This document shows positions 36,843 to 48,239 of a DNA stretch of 64,000 nucleotides, in pieces. The notes under the pieces are model-generated. The model was not told the origin of the DNA. It ran no database searches and was given only the letters and a program-made list of their open reading frames with translations. The DNA comes from Ampullaceana balthica. Lineage: Eukaryota; Mollusca; Gastropoda; Lymnaeidae. Made by a program: the position numbers and the translations under genes. The stretch spans positions 475,001 through 539,000 of the forward strand of contig CALYLW010000012.1 in assembly GCA_944989445.1 (NCBI GenBank). Reading direction: 5' to 3'. The stretch's first letter is position 1; each line of letters begins with the position of its first letter.

Positions 36843-39701
36843 ATACAGGGGATGAGTAATGGATAGACAGACAGGGAGTCAGGGGGTGAGACGGCGAAGG
36901 TATTGATATTTACCCGTGTTTCGTAAAACAGTAAACGTCAAACCAATAAGCTATCATCCCAGGTACGCATATTTTTATGATTTCGTTGTTTGCAGTTCAG
37001 AAACTTTTATTTTCTTTGAAACTAGCTTATTAGAGACTAATCGTAGCTCAAGTTTTGTTCATTTATTTGATTTGTGTATCCAAACTATTTATATAGGCAC
37101 AGGAGGAAAAACACAACATTTACGAAATGAATTAGTCTTAAGAACTATTCTTAGTTCTATATCACATGTTATTGAACATTTACAGTAATTAGTATGTGAG
37201 CGGAGGGACAGGTGGACTTTTTTTAAAAATGCGACACATTGCTAGTTTAGATGGCTACAGCTTTACCTACGTGTGTCGATATAACAAAATACATTTTAGT
37301 GTATATGGGCATAGCTTTAACAATTTATAGGCGAATGTATGTGCTATACTATCCCACTCCAATTTATATTTACACCTTCAAATTATATCTGGAAAAGTTC
37401 TTGGTTGTAAAAAAGATAAAATAAATTATTATAGTTCCCTTTATCCTGAAATTTAAAAAAAAACCACTCAAGTATGAAGGTTCCCGTACACCGTAACATA
37501 GTTCCATATTGGCAATTTTTTAAAGGAACGTTACAAACTCCCCACAGAAGAAAATCACAATGTAAAGTTTATGTCTGTTTAATGAAGCCCCAAACACTGA
37601 AGCGTTAATGGGGCAATTATCGCAGGGCACCGTTGGTTCAGATAAAATAAACGAAGGAGAGAATAAACTGCTCACGGTGTGTCAAGTGCCTTTGTCCAAC
37701 CCCGTATTTTTAAAGCCCTATTTTTTTTCTTATTTCGGCCATTCAGATAGGGTCAAGGTAAAAACTTAATTAAAATAGAAAGAAGAAAAAAGCAGTTGCC
37801 TTGACAACTACTTTAGCAAAAAAAACGCTCGCCTGTGTAGACACCTTATGGTATAGGAAGGCGACATTTTTGTTCCCGGAAGAGCACGGGCTCGGCTTTT
37901 AGCGCGGTTCAGAATATTTGCAAACCACTTGTGCACAATTATCCGACCTAAATTATGTCATCCTATGGCCAAAATGTGTGCACAACGCTCATGGGGAAAA
38001 TAACTTAAAAGAAATTCTCTAATGTGTAAATTTATTTTATTTCATCAAATAACAATCACATCAAAACGTGTGTGGTTAAATTTAAGTGTTATTAAAGTAA
38101 TGTAAATATTGGTTCGTTTAATGGGTTAATAAAGATCGCGAAAAGCTGTATTTGTTGCTCTAGCAAATATCGGCTGTTTCTCTTTTCACATGAATGCTTA
38201 AAGCAATGGCCTTTCTGTTGTGCGCTGTTGCTCGTTTTCCTGTGCGCTGTTGCTCGTTTTCCGGTAGAGGGCAGCGATTGTAGCACTGTCTAAAGTAATC
38301 TAAAGTATATTTATTTAATTTTCACGTCTTGCCGAAATGTAATTGCTGGTAATGACGAAATGCTTCCAAACATATGTTGGAAAAAGGTAGCAATGTTATA
38401 AAAATCTTGATGTATAAATATCAAATGACCATTGACTACCCAATTCTCTGTGAGCAACATGATATCGATTACGCAACAATTGCACACAGAGAAACAAACA
38501 TCGTTGGGTTTCTAATACACGTTGTATCTAATAGTTGTAACTACATAGTAATTTTTGTTAGAATTATGATTTTTATCCTAAATCTGACATTGATAAAACT
38601 GTTTGTGTTGAAGGTAAGAAAAGAAAGAGGCACAGATGATAGTCTTAATGACATGATAAAAAGTAAGTTTCTACAAGATCAATGTGGGGCACATAACGCT
38701 TAAAGCTAAAGACTTTGCTGCTGGAACCATTATTATTGATTATATGCAATTACTTTTGTACTTTTAAACCTGCAGTTTTACTCCCTTGCCCGTGATAGTA
38801 TTTGAAAGCCCCAGATTTAATGAAAAAACAAAATCCTTGTGACCAAACATTGTAATTACCAGCAATGTCGTATCTCAACACGACAGTGTCACATATAAAA
38901 CTTGACGATGCCACCTTTCGGGATTTTTATTACATTCACTAATGAGGTCACGTCAGTACTTACATTCGTGACGGGACGTGTAAAACCAAAGCACCATGAT
39001 GTCTTCAGCTAACTGTGTGACAGTAATTTGAGGATTCGCATGCAAGGCGTTGATCCCGCGAGACGCCGTGCGCTAATTTGCAAACCTCCAAGGACTGGCT
39101 GACCTCCTCCCCCCCCCCATCCTCCCGCACACCGAAGCGGTATTTGATTTTAGGACATGCCGAGTATTTCAGGGAAACATATTCCCGGATGAACTTTTGA
39201 AAGAAAAACGTGTTGTTTTTTTTTCGCTGATAAAATTTTGGAGTTCGAATGCCGGACATTAACGAATGAGGTGAAGATTCAGCCGAGGGGTCAGAACGAG
39301 TTATATCAAGGGCCGACAAAATTTTGTGACGCACCCTTCGATGTTACTCAAGTAATTATAACTAATTAACAACAACAACAAACAATAACATAATTAAACT
39401 GAAAAAGAAAACCCACTACAGATTTAGCTAAAATGTCACTTAATATGGAACATAGGTTAGTATTGCCAAGGAAGACCAGCCAACAACAATTCCTTCACTG
39501 CTCTTCTTGTAAAAAGTATAGAAACAATATGGACATTGTGGATAACAAGGATTTGGGTGGGGATAAAAAGAAATTGAAGCTTAAGAAAAAATGTAAATGA
39601 GAAGTCGTGGGTACGCAGCAGGTGGGGTAAAGAGGTCAGTAGTAACAGCACTGATTGTTTAAGGAGGTGATATGATACGTAATTGTATACGTCATTTACA
39701 T

Positions 39702-39889
39702 CAGTGCTTCTCAAAGTGGTGGTCCGCGGACCGGTGCCGGTCCGTGGGCCATCCAATGCCGGTCCGCAGAAGTTACCAAGAAAGGACATTTCGCTACCAC
39801 GTCAATACAAGGAAAATAGTTCACCGGTCCCTGGTGCAATGGAAAAAATTCCTGCCGGTCCGCAATACTAAAAAGTTTGAGAAGCACTG
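39702..39889. mobile_element. Short hAT MITE, 8-bp TSD
   Basis: ATTTACAT is duplicated perfectly at 39694-39701 and 39890-39897. The ends are CAGTGCTTCTCAAAGTGGTG and inverted CAGTGCTTCTCAAACTTTTT; the interior repeats GCCGGTCCG/CCGCGGACC, as in Charlie-type hAT ends. 188 bp, non-coding. Confidence 0.85.
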
Positions 39890-39995
39890 ATTTACATCGT
39901 GTTTGGAGAAAAAGCGAGCTACAAATAATTTTCTTACACATTGATCAAACTTTGCTTCACGGCTTTATCTGTTATCCACAAAACACGCCATAATG

Positions 39996-40333
39996 TGTCA
40001 ACCTCTATCCCACGTCTTAATTTGTCAACCTCTATCCCACGTCTTAATTTGTCAACGTCTTTCCCAAGCCTTAATTTGTCAACCTCTATACTAAGCCTTA
40101 ATTTGTCAACCTCTATACTAAGCCTTAATTTGTCAACCTCTATACTAAGCCTTAATTTGTCAACCTCTATCCCACGTCTTAATTTGCCAACCTCTATCCT
40201 AAGCCTTAATTTGTCAACATCTATCCCACGTCTTAATTTGTCTACTTCTATCCCTCGCATAAGTCATTCAACTTCTATTGCACACCTTAACCCTTCAACG
40301 CCTTTCAAAAGTCTTAATTTGTCAACCTTTATC
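39996..40333. repeat. 27-bp minisatellite, open on both strands
   Basis: About 12 copies of CTTAATTTGTCAACCTCTAT plus CCCACGT or ACTAAGC. Since 27 is a multiple of three and the unit has no stops in one frame of each strand, it yields 9-residue repeats on both strands. Confidence 0.9.
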
Positions 40334-41059
40334 CGTTATCTTTATGTAATTATTGCATTTCTCTCTTCTTATTACCGTATCACATTACTTGGTCATGTTT
40401 TCTTGTAGGTTTTAGTTTACGATATTTTTCTTTTCTATTGTTAACGTCTTATGGCTTCACCCGTATGCTTCAGGTATGCTTTATAATGACACTTATTTAA
40501 TCGTAATTTTATTTAAGTCAAGAGCTGACAAGTTAAAGGAAGTTTTGAATTATTTTCAATATATTGTTAGGCTGCTTCCTTTCAGGTCATCCCTGCGATC
40601 TTCAAACGGATCTCTTTTCAATGATTATTTTTAAGGCAGTTTAATCCATCAAAACGTCAATTATTTATACGTGTAAATAATAAATTATTTATACAATCCT
40701 CTCGCTGAAGATCAAACGACCTTCCACTAAATCCTTCACCTCTCCCTAATAATTTGCATTTTTCTCCTTACCCTTTGATCCTTGATATCAAACAAAAGAA
40801 ACAATGTTCGTTTATGCTCAAGTTTTTTGATGAATTTCTTCGTCTTCATCCATACATGCATTGTTTTTATTTAATTCTATACACATCCTGGTTGTCTTTC
40901 GATGCCGACGTGAACACTTTTATTTCTGTTATTTTCTCTTCACTTCTCGTCTACTGTTCATCTACATTGAATCTTTTCAAAGGTTTTATTTATAGGTACC
41001 GTGACGAGACAAGTCCATTCCCCAACATCTAACAGTAACTTCAAAACCCATCCTAAAGC

Positions 41060-41265
41060 TCAAACGACTCTCAATCCTCAAACAATAAACTCCAACCTCA
41101 ATCAATAAACTCTAATCTCATTCAATAAACTCCAACCTTAATCAAAAAATTCCAACCTCAATAAAAAAAACTCCAACCTCATTCAAAAAACTCCAACCTC
41201 AATAAAAAAAACTCCAACCTCAATCAACAAACTCCAACCTCAATCAACAAACTCCAACCTCCTAT
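41060..41265. repeat. AACTCCAACCTCAATCAA minisatellite
   Basis: About ten copies of an 18-20 bp unit with A-run length variation. Confidence 0.85.
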
Positions 41266-42988
41266 AACCACCGCCAGCAACAAGCTCCCAACTACAACCA
41301 ATAACAATTCCATAATGCAGAATAGCCCTCGAAAATAAATTCTTTTACATTCAAATCGCATCCTAGCATCAAAATTCAAAACTTAGCTAAAACATCCGCA
41401 ACCGACCACAAATGTCCGTAACGTAATACAAAGATCTGTAAGCCTGGCGAAAAAAAGGCCTGCAAATTTGTATTTTTAAAAAACAAGATCTAATATCCTG
41501 AAACCCTAGTCTTGGAATCAGCATGAAATCAAATGACGGGCCTGTAAAGAAACATAATATCAATGAAGCCCATTTTTTTTCTTCATGTTCTTTTTGTGTA
41601 ACAAGAACACCGGCCCATGCACTATTTCTCTATTTATTTGTTTCAAGGTCATCATCCCCTCTTTTAGAGGACATTCCTCACGACGTTTGAAGTATGTGTA
41701 TGGGGGGGCAGGTAGGTGTGTGGGGGTAGGAGTTGGTGTGTATATTTGTCTGTCTGCTTCACATCCTTGAGTATCACTTTCCCGCCCTTTCGCCCTTCCC
41801 CCCACGAACATTTTAATGTAAGTATCTCTCCTCCGCTTAAAATCAATCAGTCTCTCGTCACCTATGAAGATCTAAAACTTTATTGACTGACCCCTTCAAT
41901 TCACCATCTCGTAGAAGTCACCGGAATCAGTGATTCCCACCGTTTCATAGTCTAAAAACTTTATGATACCTTGTGTAAGAACTCATGCAATACTTCGAGA
42001 ACCACTGACATAATTTACATTATGTATACACAACTGAACGAAATATATTATTTCAGCTTATATTACAAAAATAAACTTACTGGTAATGTTAGTAAGTCAT
42101 GCACCACCGCGATCAATGAAATGAGAGTCCGTGATGTTTAGCTGACCAGTTAACGTTCTCCTTGTCCTGACCACTAGTGGTAAAGGCCTCTGGGCCCTCA
42201 GTTTATTCAAATGATCATTGACCGCTCTTCTCATGTAATCACTTGTATTTTTTTTCTTCTTCTTCTAGTCCTGCCAGGTTAAATTAACATTTTATTTTTC
42301 TTCATTTTTATTACATTTTCAATGGTAAGAAAGGTAATGTAAGATGAACATTTTAGTGGGATACTTTTTAATACTTGTTTTTACAAAATAAACATTCAAA
42401 ATTTGACATTTTTATTACATCGTAAGAAATAACAATCCCTTTCTTCAACTCGTTAATCCGTTTTAATCGCGTTGACGAAATAAATTATATCTCATGAGAA
42501 AAGTAGACGTGTATTTATATATCTTTTATATATCCCTGTGTGTGGTCAGATCAAAAGCAGATTCAGTCCAATACAAATATAATGATTATAGAATCATATT
42601 ACTTTTACCTGTTAGCCCCCCAAATATGAATGCTTACTTCTGAACCCTTGACCCAATATGGATACATGATGAAATGCAACAAAAAGGTCTCATGCATAAC
42701 AAAGGTCTGAGTCGCTTTGAAAACTTCCACAGAATTTTGTTGAATGCGAAATACAAGGATTTGGTGTAAAGTTTTACTTAGTTTTAAAGCAATATAAGCA
42801 GAATTATAGCTGTGGAAAAAAATGAAAGTGATTTAATTTTGACTTTCATTAATATAATATACATAGATTAATAAATAATAAATATGTATTCAGAATTTTG
42901 ATTATCCATGACATGGTGAAGTCTTATATTTTTCTCTATCTTTATTTCCCCCTCATTGTTCCTCCCCCTCCCCCCCCCCACAAAACAG

Positions 42989-43136
42989 CATTCCTCCAGG
43001 CATCAGCATCCCTCAGTACCTCCAGACGTGCACTGTGTGTGGGGAGATGTTCGGCACTGAGTACTCCAGCAGATGCGTTTCGGACAAAACGTTCCAAACA
43101 TACTACACTTGTGTACAAGAAGTGCATTATCGCTGA
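42989..43136 (+). CDS. Candidate second coding exon: four-cysteine secreted peptide
   Basis: A long pyrimidine tract (CCTCCCCCTCCCCCCCCCC) and ACAAAACAG precede the exon. Joined in phase to 14440-14543 it gives 83 residues and a stop at 43134-43136. The mature part has four cysteines: QTCTVCGEMFG, then S-S-R-C-V, and T-Y-Y-T-C-V near the end. AATAAA is at 43368, about 230 bases after the stop. I do not recognise the family; a neuropeptide-like or other small extracellular peptide is a guess. The C-x2-C-x11-C spacing is identical to that in exon 7 of the FAM187-like gene, so it could instead be an upstream exon of that gene via a weak donor TGT/GTACAA at 43112, which is also in phase. Confidence 0.5.
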
Positions 43137-43367
43137 TACCCGATGGCGGTACGTTCTTGGTGCGCAAACGCAGACGTGCACTTTGTGGAAAGCGGCTCAA
43201 CGCAGTCGAATACAGACATTAATTTTATATTATTATTTCATGCTACATATTGTTTAAACTTTTAATGTCTTATTTTGATTTTAAGAATCTTTCATATGCA
43301 TTTTTTGTATGTGGAATTTTTACTATTGATTTGTTACTGCGTTTATTTAATTTATCTGATTTAGCTA

Positions 43368-43373
43368 AATAAA
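43368..43373 (+). terminator. Polyadenylation signal AATAAA of the candidate peptide gene
   Basis: A canonical AATAAA lies about 230 bases after the stop at 43136, followed by T-rich and TG-containing sequence. In AT-rich DNA this hexamer occurs often by chance, so it is only supportive. Confidence 0.35.
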
Positions 43374-44642
43374 ATTGATGAAGTATTTGTTATCACTAGA
43401 TGAGCATTGACAAAAGCTAGATATAAGGCGACTAATTATGAACTATGAAATATTTAAAAAACAACGTAAAATATTAACACCATAACAGTCGACTTGTTAG
43501 TTGACTTCAAAAATAATCACAAGAAATCTGTATAATCTGTAAAGAATCATTACAAACGAGATGAGATATAATTTTCTTTATGAGTTTAATTAAAAAATGT
43601 GTTTAAATACAAATAAAACAATTTTCAAAACAAAAGGCAAAAGAACAAAGTTTATAAATTCAAACTTCTTTAAATAGCACGTTGGTAGCTTACAAAGTTA
43701 CTGGTGACATACTTAACGCAGATCTATTTGTGACATTAAATTAATTGTATTTGTTTGTTTTCAGATTTAAACTGTTGTTAAAATATGATCTTAGCTTACC
43801 CGGTACAACCATACCTGACTCTACATATATTTTTGCTAGCCCTCAAATGTGATTCCACCAGGGCTGCCAGCAGCTCTTATTCGTGTTAAAATCTAATTAC
43901 TAATTAAAGGAAGCTTTTAATATCAAAAATACTTGAAATCTACGAGCACTTTTTTTTTAACGAGATACTAACGTTGTAAAAGTTCATTCAAGTTTTCAAT
44001 TGGAATAAAAGAACATCGTTTTTTATTACATAATACAAATAAAAGTTTAAAAGAATATATATGAAATTTTTAGTTCTTAACAAAATAATAAAAGTTTCAA
44101 ATTATACATTATGTGTTTGTTTTGTTGCAGAGATGAAAGTGTGCCAACGTTATGTCCTCCTAACATTATTGAGTGAAAGGGTTCGAAGCGATTATTACTC
44201 TCATGCACGGGCTTTTTTAAATTCTCTAGGAAATTGAAATTACAATTTTTATTATGATTAAAATAAGATATTTGGTGAAGTCTCGTAAACGTAGGGTGGT
44301 ATTAAAGGGAGTAAACAGAAATCGCCCTGTGGCTCAAGTGCTTGGTTCTTGGCTGATGACTTGAAATTCTAGTGTAAATCCTTTGACATCAGTGCATAAC
44401 TTCCTGTCGGAGCCGCCAAAGTTACTCACGTCATGATTGCTGGACTTTGCACATAACTCTTGGGGCTCACCGAGACAATAAAATACATTACTTTTAAGCT
44501 CTTTTGAAGAGGTGTTTGCATAGTAAATCAAGTCTTTGTGGGGGAGTTTGCTGGAAATAAGTTTAAATCAAGTTGCTAGTTAGTTCTTGTAATAGAGATT
44601 TCAGGACAAACCAATAAAGAACTGTATATTCAATTTAAAATT
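43374..44642. other. Spacer, nothing recognised
   Basis: AT-rich intergenic sequence. One good-looking acceptor (TTGTTTTGTTGCAG at 44117-44130) is followed by only about 45 open bases, so no exon is called. Confidence 0.5.
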
Positions 44643-45092
44643 AAAAAACCGTAAAAAAAAACAAGTTTTTCACTATAAATCCTTTACGTACTAGACGTAA
44701 CTAAAAGAATGTTCATTATAATACGCAGTGCAAGACCATCCAAAAATATAAAATTGCAGTTGTGTCGTAAAACATGTTATCAATAAAATACGCACCTTAT
44801 TGCGCGACAGAAAGGTTGTTCAATATAATACGCACCGCGACACTCTATCTAAAAAAATAACATACTACATAGGAATAAATAAAATAATCTAAAAATTCAA
44901 TAATTTAATTACAGTACATGCAATCGATCTGAAATTTTGATACATAGTTTTTGATCATCGCCACGAAACTGCTTGCTAAATTTCAGCTCGCGAGGAAGTG
45001 GGTTAAAATCGATCCAAAGTTTTGGCGACCGACAATCAAGCAAGCAATCAAGGGTTCAAACAAACAGACATCACGAGTTAATATAAAGGATT
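44643..45092 (+). repeat. Single copy of the Helentron-like repeat
   Basis: Starts AAAACCGTAAAAAAAAACAA and ends GAGTTAATATAAAGGATT, colinear with one unit of the 11251-13387 array. A short internal segment after AAAACATGTT is deleted. The GGTC tract is replaced by CAAG/CAAA-like repeats, as in the oldest-looking array unit. Confidence 0.8.
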
Positions 45093-45351
45093 AAAAATAA
45101 TAAAAACAATTTAAAACAGATTAAAAACAACAACATGCTATTGTATTTTTGGAGAGTTTAAAAAGTTGTATATGCTCGTATTGGACGAAGTGTGAGGTTT
45201 TAGTGAACACCTTGAATCTCTCTCGTGATTTCGTGGTGTTTTGAGTTTGTCTGAGCTCTAGTGTATGTCGTTCGACCGCATGACTTTATAACTGTCTTAC
45301 AAGGTGTGTAGTGTAACCTGAGTGTTAAAATATAATTTTACACCTTGAAAT

Positions 45352-45770
45352 TAAATAACCCGTAAAAACAACGTTTTTGACTATTAATCACTTATATATG
45401 AGACGTAATTAAATTATTTATTATGCTCAATATAATACGCACCGCGCGACAAACATTTACAGACTGAACGTGACTGAACTCCCTTTGTTGTAAATCACGG
45501 GGATGTGGTCATCGATGGCTGGAGTGAACTCCAATGACCCGTGCAGGTCAACTATAGCAAACGATTGCATAGAGATACATAGAGATAAACTAAAAATGCG
45601 TTAATTTAATTAGGGTACATTCGATCGATATGAAATTTTCATACAATGCATTTTTAGGTGACACAAGTCGATGTGAAAAATGTCAGCTCAATAGGATGTG
45701 GGGAAGTGTGTTATTTATTACCGTTGTCCACGACAGACAAACAAGACCGTGAAGTTAATATAAGGGATTT
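45352..45770 (+). repeat. Divergent Helentron-like repeat, second subfamily
   Basis: Starts AACCCGTAAAAACAACGTTT and ends GAAGTTAATATAAGGGATTT. The middle (ACAAACATTTACAGACTG, TCGATCGATATGAAATTTTC) is shared with 24290-24560 and 48600-48910 rather than with the main array. No coding capacity. Confidence 0.7.
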
Positions 45771-48169
45771 AAAAACAAGCTTAAAGTTTTCAAAAAATAT
45801 CTTTCTAGCCTTGTGTAAAACATTTATCTAAACTTTGCTTGAAAAACTCTGGAAGAACTGTCTAAACAGTAAAATGAATGTTTAGGAAAGAATACTTCTT
45901 TTTTTATCGAAATATTAGACAACAGCAACAAAATGAAAAATTTTACTGCATTAAAATAACAGAGAGCAGAACAATATGAATTTTGGAGGCCATTGGTGGG
46001 GTAGCATAGGAGATGGCGTATACAATCTGACCATATGGAAGGGACAGATCTATCTAGCGTCGCAGTAGCATCCTCTGTCAACGCGTCGCTGTCAACCACG
46101 AGAGTAAACTCACTTTGGATTAAAGGACTTTTAAAACCACATTCTATTAACGTTGTGTTCTCTTTCACCTCTGCCGTGGCTAGTCTCCACCCTCCACGTT
46201 ACGTCAAATCAAAGTTAAATTCCTTTGTTTTTATTTGTGTAAGAGAGAAATAGTAAGAGAGAGAGAGTGATAGAGAGAGGAAGAGTTATAGAGAGACAGA
46301 GAGCTTGGTTAGGTTAAGAAGAGAGATCACCTTGCGTAAAAAATTTTTTTTTAAAATCAATCAAGCAACAAAAAAACAACAACTTACAGTTTGCCATAAG
46401 TGCACCATTTCCAAATTAATAGAATTTGACACTATATTATATAAGGAAAAATTATTTTAGATTTTAGATCATTAGCAGAATTTATAAGACATTTCCAAGA
46501 AAATTATTGATTAAATTATATACATCACTATGTGTGTGTTTTTATTTGTGTATGTGTGTCACTGGAGTAAACTCTTTAATAAATAATAGCTATTTTTCAT
46601 GGTTTGCTTATAATCCTTAATCTGCAAATAAAACACCAATAAGACACTCATAGCTAGGAATTCCCTATTTTTATATAAACTTCCCATTCTAATTTTCATT
46701 TAACATTACATCTGCCTTGTCCAGGGAAGATTAAAAAAAAACCATAAAAAACAAGAAAGATTTTATGAGCTATTCCCGTGATGGACACATTCAATGATCG
46801 ATGTTCATCTTTCCAATTAAGTGGACGTCGCGCCGGGGTCTGTCATAGATTTTCTGATATCTCTTTGTTTAAAATTGTGTCCGGCGTTGGGAGTTGGGCG
46901 TTGTTGGCATAACGATTATAACCATTCACGATTATAACCATTCACGATTATAACCATTCACGATTATAACCATTCACGATTATAACCATTCACGATTATA
47001 ACCATTCACGATTATAACCATTCACGATTATAACCATTCACGATTATAACCATTCACGATTATAACCATTCACGATTATAACCATTCACTTCCGGTATAA
47101 CCATTCACTTCCAGTATAACCATTCACTTCCAGTGACATAAAACATATTTAATTTCAACAAGCATCTAAGTTGAATTATTCTATTGTGTCATGGTTTGGG
47201 GATTATCTCTCAGGACACCACGTGGCTCGAGATAGCAAAGTCCAAATTGTCTTTAAAAGTTCTCTATGAAAATTAAAATAAATCCATAAAACCTTTACAG
47301 TTATTAAATAGGAAAATTTCATTATCACATAGAAAACAGCGAAGTAATTTTAAATGTATACGCCAAAAGAGAAATCGCCGTTCACCTTTTAATTTACTGT
47401 AGAACCGCTGAAGCTTTTACGTTTAAGTGTTTATAAAAACAATTATATCATGTTTTATATTATCATAAAGATACTAGATTTTATCATAAATTGGGAGGGT
47501 ATAAAAGAAGGTATTTGAACAAGCGTATGCGCAAGTACGATATTAACGGAAGAAAACAACGAAAGTTGCTGATAAAAGTCTTCTACAGCGAAAAACAATG
47601 TGAAGGAAAGTAAATAAATAAATTTTAAAAAGTAAAAAATTAGATGTGATGTGTAGTCCCAGTGGACATCAACGAGAACGACGGAGATTAGATTACGCCA
47701 CAAAAATATCCTTCCAATAATCCATGGGCATTTCACGAGCAGAGACCATGATACTCACCAGCAGGTGCTTTATGCATGACACATTTCTCACAAAGGTGAT
47801 TTCAAGGTACCAACGCGGATTTCTATAGTCCAGACGTGAATAGGGTTGAAAAAGTAAGGAATCTCCTGGAAATTTGACAATTTTTCTAAGTGCACGCGTT
47901 AGCTGATAACATTTAAACAACGATCCCAGATTGAAAGTCCTCTAATATAACGGGGAATATTGTTGACTAACTTTGCCTCGTGTATATTCGTATCTCATAG
48001 GAGAAAATCGGTTTGTAGGGAAACAAGGTAGAGAAAGTTACGCAGTAATAATCAACAGTTGAAAGTAGAGAGTCATGGCTTAAAGATAAACTACTAAAAA
48101 TTCAATCTATTGCGTCATGTAAAAGTGTGCTTAATATAAAAAGCATATACTGTAAACAAAGGAAAAGTG
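45771..48169. other. Spacer upstream of the FAM187-like gene
   Basis: 46020-46210 is richer in G+C and open on both strands for 70-110 codons (for example C-I-R-H-L-L-C-Y on the - strand); it could be a decayed repeat. 46913-47131 is a minisatellite. No promoter can be fixed. Confidence 0.4.
46913..47131. repeat. 16-bp minisatellite with a 19-bp variant
   Basis: About 11 nearly identical copies of CACGATTATAACCATT, then three copies of a variant with CACTTCCAGTATAACCATT. Confidence 0.92.
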
Positions 48170-48239
48170 ATGGCTGTATTATACAAGAAAAAATTCTGGA
48201 TCCAAATTTCTTTATCTTTGATATTGAACTATTCACATG
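48170..48239 (+). CDS. Exon 1 of FAM187-like gene (signal peptide)
   Basis: ATG has G at -3 and G at +4. The 23 codons read as a signal peptide: three lysines at 6-8, then a hydrophobic stretch FWIQISLSLIL, ending Y-S-H. The donor is G/GTGAGC, leaving phase 1. That phase fits both exon 2 (48371) and exon 3 (50634), so the leader works with or without exon 2. A TATAAAAAG lies at about 48135, which would leave an unusually short leader if used. An alternative start in the distant 14440 exon is possible but fits less well. Confidence 0.6.

Larger units (their letters stand above)
14544..42988 (+). other. Putative 28.4-kb intron of the peptide gene
   Basis: Donor AAG/GTAAGC at the left and a long pyrimidine tract plus ACAG at the right. 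Contents are listed separately. Stretches inside it where I see nothing else: 18833-20520, 21540-23910, 24560-25298, 27613-28248, 28341-30017, 31250-33640, 34011-36486, 36843-39693, 40334-41059 and 41266-42900. Confidence 0.45.

Noticed and set aside
39005..39334. 109-codon - strand frame
   Set aside because: No recognisable domain, includes a G-run translated as G-G-G, and no splice partners were found.
42898..43257. 119-codon open frame over the peptide exon
   Set aside because: It is a different frame from the one joined in phase to the leader, begins inside the pyrimidine tract and reads poly-proline from it.
44117..44180. An exon behind the strong acceptor TTGTTTTGTTGCAG
   Set aside because: It reads A GAT GAA AGT GTG CCA then a stop after about 15 codons with no good donor, and its phase does not fit the following exon.
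46035..46253. Possible coding block E-G-T-D-L-S-S-V-A-V
   Set aside because: Open on both strands, no splice sites in phase with any neighbour, and no family recognised.
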